A stretch of DNA of 64,000 bases, taken from contig NZ_KB902226.1 in NCBI RefSeq assembly GCF_000379425.1, positions 62,001 to 126,000 of the forward strand. The letters run 5' to 3'. The DNA is from Corynebacterium lubricantis DSM 45231. Lineage in GTDB: Bacteria; Actinomycetota; Actinomycetes; Mycobacteriales; Mycobacteriaceae. The position numbers and the translations under genes are program-made. This document shows positions 44,382 to 52,999 of this stretch, one piece after another (the stretch's first letter is position 1; every line of letters starts with the position of its first letter). Below the pieces are notes generated by a model, which was given only the letters and a program-made list of their open reading frames with translations, ran no database searches and was not told where the DNA came from.

Positions 44382-46025
44382 GTGAGTACGACTGCCCAGC
44401 CTCGATCTACATCGCACCACGATGAACCTTTAGGTCCTCGTGGCCGTAGGGGTCGCCAGGGTCGCCGTGTCCACCGAGGTCTCGCCGTACAACCCGCACC
44501 CACTGCTCCGGTTACTGTGCCGTGGTCCTTCCGTGACTCCGTGTCCGTCTCGGTGATCGCTCTCCTAGCCATCATTACTAGGTTCTTGGGGCTGACGGTG
44601 CCCACCGCTGGTGGCACCCCGGTGTTCGACGAAAAGCATTATGTTCCGCAGGCGTGGGATATGGTGCGCAGTTTTTTCAACCCGGTGCTCGGTGGAATTG
44701 AATCCAATCCGGGCTACGGTCTCGTGGTACACCCGCCTCTGGGCAAAAGATTGCTCTCAATCGGCGAAGCGCTCTTTGGGTACACGCCTTTGGGCTGGCG
44801 GTTTATGACTGCACTCTTCGGCGCCGCCGTGGTCGTGTTTACGATGCTGCTGGCACGCCGGATCACCCAATCCTGGCAGGTGGGTCTGTTCGCAGGCATC
44901 ATCGCGTTGTGCGACGGCGTGTTATTGGTGGCCTCGAAGTTTGGCATGCTCGACATCTTCCAGGTGCTCTTTATCGTCATGGCTGCCTGGACCCTTGCCG
45001 GTGATATGCGTCAAGAGCGCGACCGCTTCCACACTGCATACTTAGATGGCAGGTTTGCCCAAGCCGGGCCATTTGGTCCCCGCCTGGGCTTCCGGTGGTG
45101 GCGCTTTACTACGGGTGTCTTGTTGGGTATGGCGCTAGCGGTGAAGTGGTCGGGTTTGTACTACATCGCGTTCTTTGGACTCCTCAGCGTGTTCTACGAC
45201 CTGTATCTGCGCAGGCACTACCGCGCGAGAAAACCTGTGACTGGGACTCTGATCAGGGATGTTCCCGCGGCGCTCGCATCGCTCGTGATTGTTCCTGCAG
45301 CACTCTATATCTGGTCGTGGCGCAGTTGGTTCGCCTCGGAAACCTCGGTGTATCGCCACGCGGCCTCCGACGGAACCATCCCCAACAGTTCATATCTCCA
45401 TCTGCTCCCCGATGCGTGGGCAGGGTGGTTCTACTACCACTTCTCCGTCCTTGAGTTTCACTCTGAGCTCACCAGCTCGAGTGGTCACTCGCACCCGTGG
45501 GATTCGAAGCCGTGGGCGTGGCTCGTCGCAGCGCGACCTATTTTGTACTTCTCCTCCACGGATATCGAATGCGGCACCACCACGTGTCGACGAATGATCT
45601 ATCTCTTTGGCACGCCTGCCATTTGGTGGCTGACCGTCCCCATTTTGCTCTGGGCTGTCTGGGTGTGGATCGTGCGGCGAGAACAACGCGTGATCCTTCC
45701 GCTCATCGCCTTCGCCGCGGGTTTCCTGCCCTGGTTGGCTGCCTTTGACCGGCAAATGTACTTCTTCTACGCCACACCGCTGGTGCCTTTTACGATCGTT
45801 TTGATTGCACTCGCGCTTGGTTATCTCTCCCGGCGAGGCAGACCGATTCAATCGAAGTGGTTGTCCACCATCGCTGGTTTCCAGCTGCGGTGGGGTCAGC
45901 TGGGTGTGATCGCGTACCTTGCCCTAGTCATCTCGATGTTCCTCTACTTCTCCCCGCTCTTTTATGGTTACCCCATCCCCGAATCCTGGTACCAACAAAT
46001 GATGTGGTTGCCGAGCTGGCAGTAA
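44382..46025 (+). CDS. pmt: Polyprenyl-phosphate-mannose protein O-mannosyltransferase
   Basis: A 547-residue GT39 membrane enzyme that moves mannose from polyprenyl-phosphate-mannose to Ser/Thr of secreted proteins. The N-terminal 45 residues are cytoplasmic and basic; the first outer loop has the catalytic acidic pair in PVFDEKHYVPQAWDM, followed by GLVVHPPLGKRLLS and about eleven transmembrane helices. DAWAGWFYYHFSVLEFHSELTSSSGHSHPWDSKPW is a conserved extracytoplasmic loop of the bacterial group. Expected targets include Rpf2, which is encoded in this window and has a Ser/Ala-rich linker. GTG start with a -10 box at seven bases, so leaderless. Confidence 0.9.
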   Translation: MSTTAQPRSTSHHDEPLGPRGRRGRQGRRVHRGLAVQPAPTAPVTVPWSFRDSVSVSVIALLAIITRFLGLTVPTAGGTPVFDEKHYVPQAWDMVRSFFNPVLGGIESNPGYGLVVHPPLGKRLLSIGEALFGYTPLGWRFMTALFGAAVVVFTMLLARRITQSWQVGLFAGIIALCDGVLLVASKFGMLDIFQVLFIVMAAWTLAGDMRQERDRFHTAYLDGRFAQAGPFGPRLGFRWWRFTTGVLLGMALAVKWSGLYYIAFFGLLSVFYDLYLRRHYRARKPVTGTLIRDVPAALASLVIVPAALYIWSWRSWFASETSVYRHAASDGTIPNSSYLHLLPDAWAGWFYYHFSVLEFHSELTSSSGHSHPWDSKPWAWLVAARPILYFSSTDIECGTTTCRRMIYLFGTPAIWWLTVPILLWAVWVWIVRREQRVILPLIAFAAGFLPWLAAFDRQMYFFYATPLVPFTIVLIALALGYLSRRGRPIQSKWLSTIAGFQLRWGQLGVIAYLALVISMFLYFSPLFYGYPIPESWYQQMMWLPSWQ

Positions 46026-46049
46026 GCGCCCCAGCGTAGGGCCTAGGTC

Positions 46050-46745
46050 TTAGGCGGGTTCGGCGTTGAGTGTTTTCCAGGTTTGGCGCAGTTCCACGCC
46101 GCGGTCGGCGATCCATGTCCAGATCAAGGCGATGCAGGCAAAGAGCAGTGTCCACATCTCGCCCCAGTTTTCGGTGGATCCGACAAGTATCCAGTCCCGC
46201 ACCGCGAAACCGAGGGTAAACGCAAAGACAGAGCCTGTGATGAGCAAGATTCCGGGGATATTTGACGGTCGCCAGGCGCTAAAGGCGAAGGCCAGCGCGA
46301 ATGCGAAGCGTACCGCGGCGGCTTGGACCAACAGTGCTGCGAATTCGGGATCCGCCGAGACCTCAGCACCTGGGCCAACGGGACCTGTGACCACAAGACT
46401 GCCCGATTCCATGACCAGCTGAACCGCCCAAATCACGTGCAAGATGGCAGCGATTACCAGTGCGACTCGTCCGATGGAGACCCCGATGATGCGCCGGCGG
46501 GCGAATTTGCGCCACTCAGGCTCCACTCCGGCAACGATCGATTCCGTCAGGTTAGGTGGCGGAGCCATCCCGCCATCTACATCCACGAACGACAGCGTGC
46601 GTGACAGCGAGACCGCCTTGTCCCAATATTCTTGGCATTCCTCGCATGTGGCGAGGTGCGCGTCGATCACCGCGTCGTCGTAGCCCGTCGGCTCGCCATC
46701 GAGCCTGGCGGAGAGCGCCTGTTGGACATCCTTATGGTCAAGCAC
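46050..46745 (-). CDS. zf-HC2 domain membrane protein (anti-sigma-like)
   Basis: A 231-residue protein with an N-terminal zinc-binding anti-sigma-like domain (HLATCEECQEYWD, the H-x3-C-x2-C motif at about residues 30-42) and about four transmembrane helices from residue 85 to 215. Such proteins usually hold an ECF sigma factor, but no sigma factor gene lies nearby. The GTG at 46745 is chosen because GAGG stands nine bases upstream and the family normally starts with LDHxxVQ; an ATG at 46760 adds five residues without a ribosome binding site. It overlaps the end of the doxX gene by eight bases. Confidence 0.7.
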   Translation of the reverse strand: MLDHKDVQQALSARLDGEPTGYDDAVIDAHLATCEECQEYWDKAVSLSRTLSFVDVDGGMAPPPNLTESIVAGVEPEWRKFARRRIIGVSIGRVALVIAAILHVIWAVQLVMESGSLVVTGPVGPGAEVSADPEFAALLVQAAAVRFAFALAFAFSAWRPSNIPGILLITGSVFAFTLGFAVRDWILVGSTENWGEMWTLLFACIALIWTWIADRGVELRQTWKTLNAEPA

Positions 46746-47145
46746 GGTTGAGTACCTCATCTAAGCTTGCTCGCCCGGCACCGAAAACAACCACGATTAG
46801 AAGCGCAATGCACAGCACAGCAGGGTATTCCACGCCACCAGATTCAACAAAGAACCCGTTGTTGACGTGGACGAAATACAGCGCGAGCGCAACTTGCAGC
46901 AGGAGAATTCCCGCCACAACCGTAGTCATCAGTCCAATGATCAACAGGGCTCCGCCAATCAGTTCCACGCTAGAGGCCAAGTAGGCAGAGAATTTCGCCT
47001 GGGGAATATTCCATGCCCCGAACTGGGCTGCCACCGCATCGATACCGTCGACGAACCAGTGTTGATATCCGCGTGCAACGAACACGACGCCGAGCACAAA
47101 GCGCACAAGGAGAAGGGTGAAATCGCGAACCACGGGCCTGTTCAT
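46738..47145 (-). CDS. DoxX family membrane protein 2
   Basis: A 135-residue four-helix membrane protein; VRFVLGVVFVARGYQHWF at residues 12-29 is the DoxX signature. It overlaps and precedes the zf-HC2 gene, so the two products are probably made together. This arrangement, a DoxX protein joined to an anti-sigma-like membrane protein, hints at a redox- or thiol-sensing pair, which is inference. The second DoxX of the window (14193-14648) is not adjacent to any regulator. ATG 47145; the longer frame has no support. Confidence 0.75.
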   Translation of the reverse strand: MNRPVVRDFTLLLVRFVLGVVFVARGYQHWFVDGIDAVAAQFGAWNIPQAKFSAYLASSVELIGGALLIIGLMTTVVAGILLLQVALALYFVHVNNGFFVESGGVEYPAVLCIALLIVVVFGAGRASLDEVLNRA

Positions 47146-47236
47146 GCTTGATAGACTACCCTGCCCCTCGCCCAAGGTTCCTCACCGACTAGCGTTTAGA
47201 GGGAACCATTCAGGCCATCGCGCAGTCTAAAAGCAT

Positions 47237-47821
47237 ATGGAGCAAATTCAGAAAGATTCTGGCCTCGTTACAGGAAGTGACGGTCGCGCCCGCCCGGAGT
47301 GGGCCGCGCATGATGCGCTACTACGCAATTATTACGACACCGAATGGGGCATGCCCATCCGCGACGAGCAGGGTGTCTTCGAACGCCTCTGCCTCCAAGG
47401 ATTTCAGGCAGGGTTGTCCTGGCGCCTCGTCCTCAACAAGCGGGAGGCGCTGCGTCGCGCCTTTCACGGATTTTCACCCGACAAGGTCGCCGTCATGGAC
47501 GGCATTGAGCATTTGCTTGACGACGATTCGCTGATCCGGAACCGTCGCAAATTGCAGGCAGTCATAACAAACGCGCAGGCAACGATTGCTCTGCGCGGAG
47601 ATGAATCAGCAGGTGGTGGGCTTGCGGAATTGATCTGGTCATACCAGCCAGATCAAACGCCGCGCCCTCGCAGTCTTAAGGAGGTGCCTGCTACTTCGGA
47701 CGAATCTCGGGCCTTGGCCAAGGACTTAAAGAAGCGGGGATTTTCCTTTGTCGGTCCCACTACCTGTTTCGCCCTCATGGAAGTCATCGGCGTCGTCGAC
47801 ACGCATCTTTTGGGCTCTTAG
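47237..47821 (+). CDS. tag: DNA-3-methyladenine glycosylase I-like protein without zinc ligands
   Basis: A 194-residue member of the Tag family, which excises 3-methyladenine. NYYDTEWGMPIRDEQGVFERLCLQGFQAGLSWRLVLNKREALRRAF is the conserved core (catalytic Glu region in DTEWG, FQAGLSW), and KKRGFSFVGPTTCFALMEVIGVVDTHL the end. Escherichia coli Tag uses a zinc snap of Cys4, His17, His175 and Cys179. Here the N-terminal Cys is replaced (RARPEW), the second ligand is Tyr (NYYDTEW), and the protein stops at THLLGS before the last Cys. The fold core is intact, so activity is possible. Stop overlaps the convergent glpR stop (TTAG). Confidence 0.8.
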   Translation: MEQIQKDSGLVTGSDGRARPEWAAHDALLRNYYDTEWGMPIRDEQGVFERLCLQGFQAGLSWRLVLNKREALRRAFHGFSPDKVAVMDGIEHLLDDDSLIRNRRKLQAVITNAQATIALRGDESAGGGLAELIWSYQPDQTPRPRSLKEVPATSDESRALAKDLKKRGFSFVGPTTCFALMEVIGVVDTHLLGS

Positions 47822-49155
47822 CCTACGCGGCGGCTACGAGGGCGCGGTGCGGTGTCCTCGTCGTCGTCCTCGAAGTGCCCATAGGTCATTGGGAGGTGGT
47901 CGAAGTCGGGAGAATCATCGTCGGATTCAAGGATGATCGCACCTGGGCGTCGCAGCTCGCGTGGCACGGGGGCCTGCGCATCCGAGCTCTTCACACCGAG
48001 GCGTGCTCGACGCAGTTGACGCACTCGACGGGCACGCAACGCGCGCTCCTTCTTCACTAGGCTGCGCAATGCAACGAGGTACCAGACAATGAGTCCGACG
48101 ACGATAACGGGAGCGCCCCAGGCCCAACCACCGACGAAGAAGCCGAAGACCACAGCGAGTACCAGCACTGCGCACAGGGCGAGGAAGGTGCGCTGGCGAC
48201 GCTGGTAGCGGTCGAGTTTATAGGTGTCGTCGGATTCTGGATCCCAGCTGCCCCTACCCCGACGGGCTTTCGCGAACTCAAGTTCCGCTTCCGTGAGCTC
48301 TTGGTCGGCGCTGTCGTCGTCGAGATCCGCGTGCTCCTCGGTGTCCTCACCGTCCGCACCGTTTTCGGCGCGGGCAGCGTCATCGGAGTTGTCGCTTTCG
48401 TTTTCCGCATCCGCGTCGGCGTCGGCGGAATCGTCGATAAGCGAAACGACAGTAGAGTTAGCCGCGGAGTAGGCAACGTCGTCCACACCAAGGTAAGAAT
48501 CGTCCATCGGGTAGGTCGATTCCGGGTCCTCGTCGATGTCGATGAACTTTTCCGGTGCGATGTGAGAGATGGTCTCTACCGTGTCGGCGGGCTCGTTCGC
48601 TTCAGCGTCAGTCACTTCAGACTCAGGCTCAGGCTCAGCCTCTGTTGCTTCGCTGACGACTTCGCCTTCCACGAGCTCTGCTGGCGCTTCTTCTCGTTCG
48701 GCCACGCCAATGACGCTTTCATTCGTAGCGGTCTCTACTGCTTCCTGCGGCGCGTCGGCTTGAGCCGATTCCATTGTCATAGCTTCGACGCGAACTGTGC
48801 CCCTAACGGGATCTTGTGCGGAATCCTTCGCGGAGAACTCACGGAAATGGTGCGGCTTCGTATCGTCGATGAGAACGGTGTCCTCGACTTGGTCCTGGTC
48901 GACGTGCACGGCCTCGACTACCTCGAGGTCCTCGGCATCGTCGCGATCGTAGCGATGGACATCGTTCGCCGTCAGCTTCGGTCGGCGACGTGCGGCCACG
49001 GGTTCAGTGCCGCCTTCGTGCAAGACACGCGTTTCGTCGTAAGCCTCACCTGATTTACGGATTGGCTTATTGTTTCGCCCCAGCACTACTGGTGCCAGTA
49101 CGAAAATCCACACCACAACGATGAGGACGATTACAAGAGTGCCATCCACGTCCAC
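47818..49155 (-). CDS. glpR: Glp receptor GlpR-like membrane protein of the cell division/elongation machinery
   Basis: A 445-residue protein: an N-terminal transmembrane helix (residues about 6-27), a very long acidic, low-complexity region (about residues 60-300, rich in Asp, Glu, Ala), and a second membrane hairpin (QRTFLALCAVLVLAVVFGFFVGGWAWGAPVIVVGLIVWYLVALRS, near residues 325-370) followed by a basic stretch and an acidic tail. In C. glutamicum the equivalent membrane protein GlpR binds the MoeA-like protein Glp and links FtsZ with the polar scaffold Wag31. Identification rests on this topology and on the galU-glp-rimJ-glpR order. GTG start with AGGTGA upstream. The symbol is not the glycerol regulator. 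Confidence 0.8.
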   Translation of the reverse strand: MDVDGTLVIVLIVVVWIFVLAPVVLGRNNKPIRKSGEAYDETRVLHEGGTEPVAARRRPKLTANDVHRYDRDDAEDLEVVEAVHVDQDQVEDTVLIDDTKPHHFREFSAKDSAQDPVRGTVRVEAMTMESAQADAPQEAVETATNESVIGVAEREEAPAELVEGEVVSEATEAEPEPESEVTDAEANEPADTVETISHIAPEKFIDIDEDPESTYPMDDSYLGVDDVAYSAANSTVVSLIDDSADADADAENESDNSDDAARAENGADGEDTEEHADLDDDSADQELTEAELEFAKARRGRGSWDPESDDTYKLDRYQRRQRTFLALCAVLVLAVVFGFFVGGWAWGAPVIVVGLIVWYLVALRSLVKKERALRARRVRQLRRARLGVKSSDAQAPVPRELRRPGAIILESDDDSPDFDHLPMTYGHFEDDDEDTAPRPRSRRVG

Positions 49156-49261
49156 GTCACCTTTCTCACTGTGCGTTCAAAACTTTTTACCTAGCGTATC
49201 TACGATGGTGGAACCAACCCACCTGCCACGCCGTCGGGCAAGAGAAGCAATCCTTTATGGT

Positions 49262-49957
49262 TTAACGGCTGATCCGACCATCGCGAATGAGCCGCGCCAC
49301 CGCAGTATCCGCAAAATCATCCACATTCTGAGCGACAAAATAATGGTCCTGCCATTGACCATCAATATGTAGATTTTTGCGCAAAAACCCCTCCTGACGA
49401 TACCCATTTAACTGTAGTACCCGCCCGGATGCCGGGTTACTCGGCAAAAATGTTGCGGTAAGCCGGTGCAACCCAATGCGACTAAACGCGTGGTCAGTAC
49501 CCAGAGCGCATGCCGCCGTAGCCACACCTTTGCCCATCGCCGGGGAGGCAACCCAATAGCCAATCCACGCTTCACTGATCGAACCGTGCTGAATGTTGCC
49601 CATGGTGAGTTGGCCTGCGAACTTTCCGTTGAGTTCGATAACCAGCGGAACGACGCTGCTTTGTCGGGCCATCGCGCGAAGATTGCGGAAACTCGCCCGC
49701 CAATTGGCAGGAGAATGAGCCTGTTCCCACGTGCCATGGGTGGTGGGCTCCACCGGTTTGAGCCACTCTTTATCAAGAATTCGCAGCTCACTCCATGCCT
49801 GACCGTCGCTCGAGAGCAGGGGGCGTAAACGAAGCCGGTCGCCGCTTTTCAAAGTCACTGTCCGCGTCGACTCGGGCCACCCTGGATGGATGATGTCGCG
49901 GGGTCCCGTCGCCGGACTAGCCGAGCGTCGCGCGCCCATTCCGAATGCATCGAGCAT
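49262..49957 (-). CDS. rimJ: RimJ/RimL-type GNAT acetyltransferase
   Basis: A 231-residue GNAT protein. The start of the domain is VTLKSGDRLRLRPLLSSDGQAW; IGYWVASPAMGKGVATAACALGTDHAF is the acetyl-CoA loop and IGLHRLTATFLPSNPASGRVLQLNGYRQEGFLRKNLHIDGQWQDHYFVA the conserved RimJ C-terminus. Protein N-terminal acetylation (ribosomal S5 or others) is the expected activity. ATG 49957 lies four bases after the glp stop codon, which favours it over a 23-residue longer frame. Kept between glp and glpR in Corynebacterium and Mycobacterium. Confidence 0.85.
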   Translation of the reverse strand: MLDAFGMGARRSASPATGPRDIIHPGWPESTRTVTLKSGDRLRLRPLLSSDGQAWSELRILDKEWLKPVEPTTHGTWEQAHSPANWRASFRNLRAMARQSSVVPLVIELNGKFAGQLTMGNIQHGSISEAWIGYWVASPAMGKGVATAACALGTDHAFSRIGLHRLTATFLPSNPASGRVLQLNGYRQEGFLRKNLHIDGQWQDHYFVAQNVDDFADTAVARLIRDGRISR

Positions 49958-49961
49958 TAGT

Positions 49962-51233
49962 TCACGACCGCTGCTGAATAAACAGCACGTCGACAACATC
50001 GCCCGGGCGGACTTCCACGACATCATCAGGGATCCGGATCATCGCGTTGGCCTCCGCCAGACCTGCGAGGAGGTGTGCCGGTGCCCCGTCGGTATCGGAC
50101 AACCCCTCGACAAGATAGTCGCGGGTATCGGCGTCGCGCATCAGGCGTGCGCGAATATAGCCACGTCGACCAGGTATCGACGAAATATGTCCCAGGGCGC
50201 GCGCCTGCACACTGCGACGCTCGGCAACACGTTTGCCCAGCGACGTTCGGATTGCCGGGCGAACAATCACATCGAACACGACTAATGCGCTCACCGGGTT
50301 AGAAGGCAACAAGAACACAGGCACGCGATCTTCCCCGAGGAGACCAAAACCCTGCGTCGAACCGGGATGCATAGCTACGCGAGTGGTATCAATGTCACCA
50401 ATCTCAGACAAGACTTTTTGGATTGCCTCGGCGCCGGAGCCCCCGACCGCGCCAGTGATGACAAGCATCTCGCTGCGCGCGACTTCATTGTTGATAATTT
50501 CACGCAAACGGCGTGGCTCAGCGTTGGAAATTCCCACTCGATGTACATCCGCCCCAGCTTCCTTGGCGGCGGCAGCAAGCGAGTAGGAGTTAATGTCAAA
50601 GACTTGACCGAGACCCGGATTACGGTCGATATCGACTAATTCGAGTCCGAACGACAGCACTGTCACGCGGGGCCGCGGGTACACCAGCACTTTGTCGCGG
50701 CCCGCAGCCGCCAATAAACCGATTTGAGCAGGACCGAGTACTGCCCCAGAGGTGACGGCAATGTCGCCGGGCTGAATATCAGCCCCTTCTTTGCGGATGA
50801 AGTCACCGGATTGGACTGGGCGAGTCGCAGTCACACGCTTCTTACCCCGATCAGACCATTCCAGGGGCAACACCGCGTCGGCTAGCGTTGGGATCGGTGC
50901 CCCCGTGGCGACCCGCACTGCCTGACGAGGTTGCAAACGCAACGGCTTCTGAGAGCCCGCAGCCACCTCGCCAACAACGGGAAATGAGCGTTCTGCCTGC
51001 GGAACCTCTTCCCGCGGGCTGTTTTTGTTCGAGATCCCTTGAGTTCCCCCAAGGTCGACGGAGCGTACGGCGTAACCATCCACCACTGCTTGGGCAAATC
51101 CGGGCACAGAACGCGTTGCGACGACTTCTTCGGCGCTCATCATCCCCAGAGCATCGGTGATCCCAATTCGGACAGGTTCAGGAGTCGGGGCGGCATCCAC
51201 CACGATGGCTAGCTGGTCTTCAACGCTGCGCAC
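49962..51233 (-). CDS. glp: Glp, gephyrin/MoeA-like cell division protein
   Basis: A 423-residue MoeA-fold protein with the domains of molybdopterin molybdotransferase (GFAQAVVDGYAVRS, AVRVATGAPIPTLADAVLPLEW, PRVTVLSFGLELVDID, FLLPSNPVSALVVFDVIVRP). Several active-site stretches of true MoeA are changed: the usual STGDEL is SFGLEL, the TSGGxSxGDxD loop is ITGAVGGSGAEAIQ, and LPGNPVS is LPSNPVS. C. glutamicum Glp, with the same gene neighbourhood, binds the FtsZ C-terminus and its membrane receptor GlpR rather than making Moco. No other Moco gene except a MoaB-like one occurs in the window. GTG start with GAAGGAG six bases upstream. Confidence 0.85.
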   Translation of the reverse strand: MRSVEDQLAIVVDAAPTPEPVRIGITDALGMMSAEEVVATRSVPGFAQAVVDGYAVRSVDLGGTQGISNKNSPREEVPQAERSFPVVGEVAAGSQKPLRLQPRQAVRVATGAPIPTLADAVLPLEWSDRGKKRVTATRPVQSGDFIRKEGADIQPGDIAVTSGAVLGPAQIGLLAAAGRDKVLVYPRPRVTVLSFGLELVDIDRNPGLGQVFDINSYSLAAAAKEAGADVHRVGISNAEPRRLREIINNEVARSEMLVITGAVGGSGAEAIQKVLSEIGDIDTTRVAMHPGSTQGFGLLGEDRVPVFLLPSNPVSALVVFDVIVRPAIRTSLGKRVAERRSVQARALGHISSIPGRRGYIRARLMRDADTRDYLVEGLSDTDGAPAHLLAGLAEANAMIRIPDDVVEVRPGDVVDVLFIQQRS

Positions 51234-51350
51234 AGATTGCTCCTTCTCCGATAACCGTTTGTTCCCTGATTACCCTGAATGCTTTGTAATTCTGACGAAC
51301 TCAATACTAGGTTCTCAGCGGAACTCTAGGCGTGCAGACATACGGAGCAC

Positions 51351-52295
51351 TTAGCTGTCAGGTAGCTCTGTCTCGAAGGCCTCAATGACTTGCTTGACAG
51401 ATTTATAGATTGCAGGCCCGTACTTCGGGTGCCTCAAGCCGAAATCAACATTGGCTGGAATGTATCCAGCGGGGTTGCCAAGATCGTGTCGCTTTCCCTC
51501 GTGGATCACGATATGAACTGGGTGGCCTTCTTGAATCATCAGCTCGATGGCATCTGTGAGCTGGAGCTCGCCACCCTTACCAGGCTTGATTCGTTTCAAT
51601 GCCGAGAAAATCTCGCGGTCGAGCAGGTAACGTCCTGCCGCGACAAGGGTGGAAGGCGCATCCTGTGGTTCGGGTTTTTCCACCATCCCAAGAACTTTCT
51701 TCACGCTTCCTTCGGGAAGAGAGCACTCTTCCGAAACATCCTCCACGTCGAATACGCCGTAGTTGAAGACTTCTTCCGGCGAAACGTTAAACGCACACAA
51801 CACCGAGCCGCCCAACTCGTTACGCACGGTGGCCATCTGCTCCATCACACCGATGGGCAACACGATATCGTCGGGAAGCATCACGGCGACAACATCCTCG
51901 TCGGGTTCGAGGACATCTTCTGCCAAGCCAACTGCGTGGCCGAGACCCAGAGGCTGATCCTGGGTGACAGATACTGCATCAATTAAATCGGCGGCGCGTT
52001 CAACCTTCTTGACTAGATCGTCTTTTCCGCGTTCCGCTAATGTCGCTGCAAGCTCTGGGAACTCCTCGAAATGGCGCATCACCTCACCCTTTGAGGGAGC
52101 AGTAATAATCGCAAGACGTTGCGCTCCCAGCTGAGCCGCTTCCTCTGCGATCAATTCGATACCGGGCGTGTCCACAACGGGCAGCAGCTCCTTCGGTACC
52201 GTCTTTGTCGCGGGAAGAAATCGCGTTCCCATACCCGCGGCAGGGACGACAACGGTTCTAACGCCGTTTGCAAGGTTTTCGCTCGAGTTCCGCAT
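51351..52295 (-). CDS. galU: UTP-glucose-1-phosphate uridylyltransferase
   Basis: A 314-residue nucleotidyltransferase. TVVVPAAGMGTRFLPATKTVPKELLPVVDTPGIE is the nucleotide loop with the catalytic Arg/Lys, VAVMLPDDIVLP the metal-binding Asp region, and LGMVEKPEPQDAPSTLVAAGRYLLDREIF a sugar-binding segment. It makes UDP-glucose for the wall, trehalose, and, of note here, the substrate of the SqdB enzyme. A TAGAGT box lies eight bases before the ATG with no ribosome binding site. Upstream gene of the glp-rimJ-glpR group. Confidence 0.95.
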   Translation of the reverse strand: MRNSSENLANGVRTVVVPAAGMGTRFLPATKTVPKELLPVVDTPGIELIAEEAAQLGAQRLAIITAPSKGEVMRHFEEFPELAATLAERGKDDLVKKVERAADLIDAVSVTQDQPLGLGHAVGLAEDVLEPDEDVVAVMLPDDIVLPIGVMEQMATVRNELGGSVLCAFNVSPEEVFNYGVFDVEDVSEECSLPEGSVKKVLGMVEKPEPQDAPSTLVAAGRYLLDREIFSALKRIKPGKGGELQLTDAIELMIQEGHPVHIVIHEGKRHDLGNPAGYIPANVDFGLRHPKYGPAIYKSVKQVIEAFETELPDS

Positions 52296-52303
52296 AAATT
52301 CCC

Positions 52304-52309
52304 ACTCTA
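52304..52309 (-). promoter_or_regulatory. -10 box of leaderless galU promoter
   Basis: TAGAGT on the minus strand, eight bases before ATG 52295. Confidence 0.45.
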
Positions 52310-52344
52310 CCGGTCGAAGAAACCAATTCTCGTTATTGCCCCAC

Positions 52345-52350
52345 TAAGGT
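52345..52350 (+). promoter_or_regulatory. -10 box of leaderless cyclo-ligase promoter
   Basis: TAAGGT seven bases before ATG 52358. The AAGG in it could also serve as a weak ribosome binding site, so leaderless initiation is only one reading. Confidence 0.4.
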
Positions 52351-52357
52351 TTGAAAT

Positions 52358-52957
52358 ATGAATACCTCAGAGGAAAAGAAATCGGCGTTACGGGAGAAGA
52401 TTGTCAAGCAAAGGCGTCAGCTCGTGTCCACTCCCGAGGTGAAGAAGCGCGTCGATGCTGCAATCGTATCTTTTGCGGCGACGTATGTGCGTGGCCTTTC
52501 CAATCCGCAGCCCCGGGTCGCCGCCTATTCCCCACTTCCGAACGAGCCCGGAAGCCTCCTCTTATTGGAGGCGCTAGCTTCCCAAGCTGCTGAGATCTAC
52601 CTCCCGATCACCGAAAGCGACGGTTCATTAAAATGGTCGAGTTATCGGGGTCGCACTGACCTTGCCGCCGGAACATTGGGCATTTGGCAGCCTACAGGCC
52701 CTCGTTACAACTCCAATTTGCTGCGGTCCTGCGATGCCATTTTCGTCCCAGCCACGGCCATCGACCAGAAGGGCAACCGACTGGGCAAAGGCGCCGGCTA
52801 TTACGACCGGGCACTAACCAATATTCGTGGTGTTGTCCCACTCGTTGGCATGGTTTATCACAACGAATTTGTCCCCGAGGTTCCCGCCGATGACCTCGAC
52901 GTTCCGGTCGATGTAGTGATTACCAATCAGGGCGTCACCACCATCGCGAAAGGTTAA
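52358..52957 (+). CDS. 5-formyltetrahydrofolate cyclo-ligase
   Basis: A 199-residue enzyme that converts 5-formyl-THF to 5,10-methenyl-THF with ATP. LREKIVKQRRQL at the N-terminus, AAYSPLPNEPGSLLLLEAL, IYLPIT, FVPATAIDQKGNRLGKGAGYYDRAL (the ATP-binding signature G-x-G-x-G-Y-Y-D-R) and PVDVVITNQGV are all typical. Divergent from galU with 62 bases between starts. The same neighbourhood (cyclo-ligase next to galU) is found in mycobacteria. Confidence 0.9.
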   Translation: MNTSEEKKSALREKIVKQRRQLVSTPEVKKRVDAAIVSFAATYVRGLSNPQPRVAAYSPLPNEPGSLLLLEALASQAAEIYLPITESDGSLKWSSYRGRTDLAAGTLGIWQPTGPRYNSNLLRSCDAIFVPATAIDQKGNRLGKGAGYYDRALTNIRGVVPLVGMVYHNEFVPEVPADDLDVPVDVVITNQGVTTIAKG

Positions 52958-52999
52958 TTCCGAAGGAACCAAACCGGTGGCAAAACAGTCCAATAGGGT

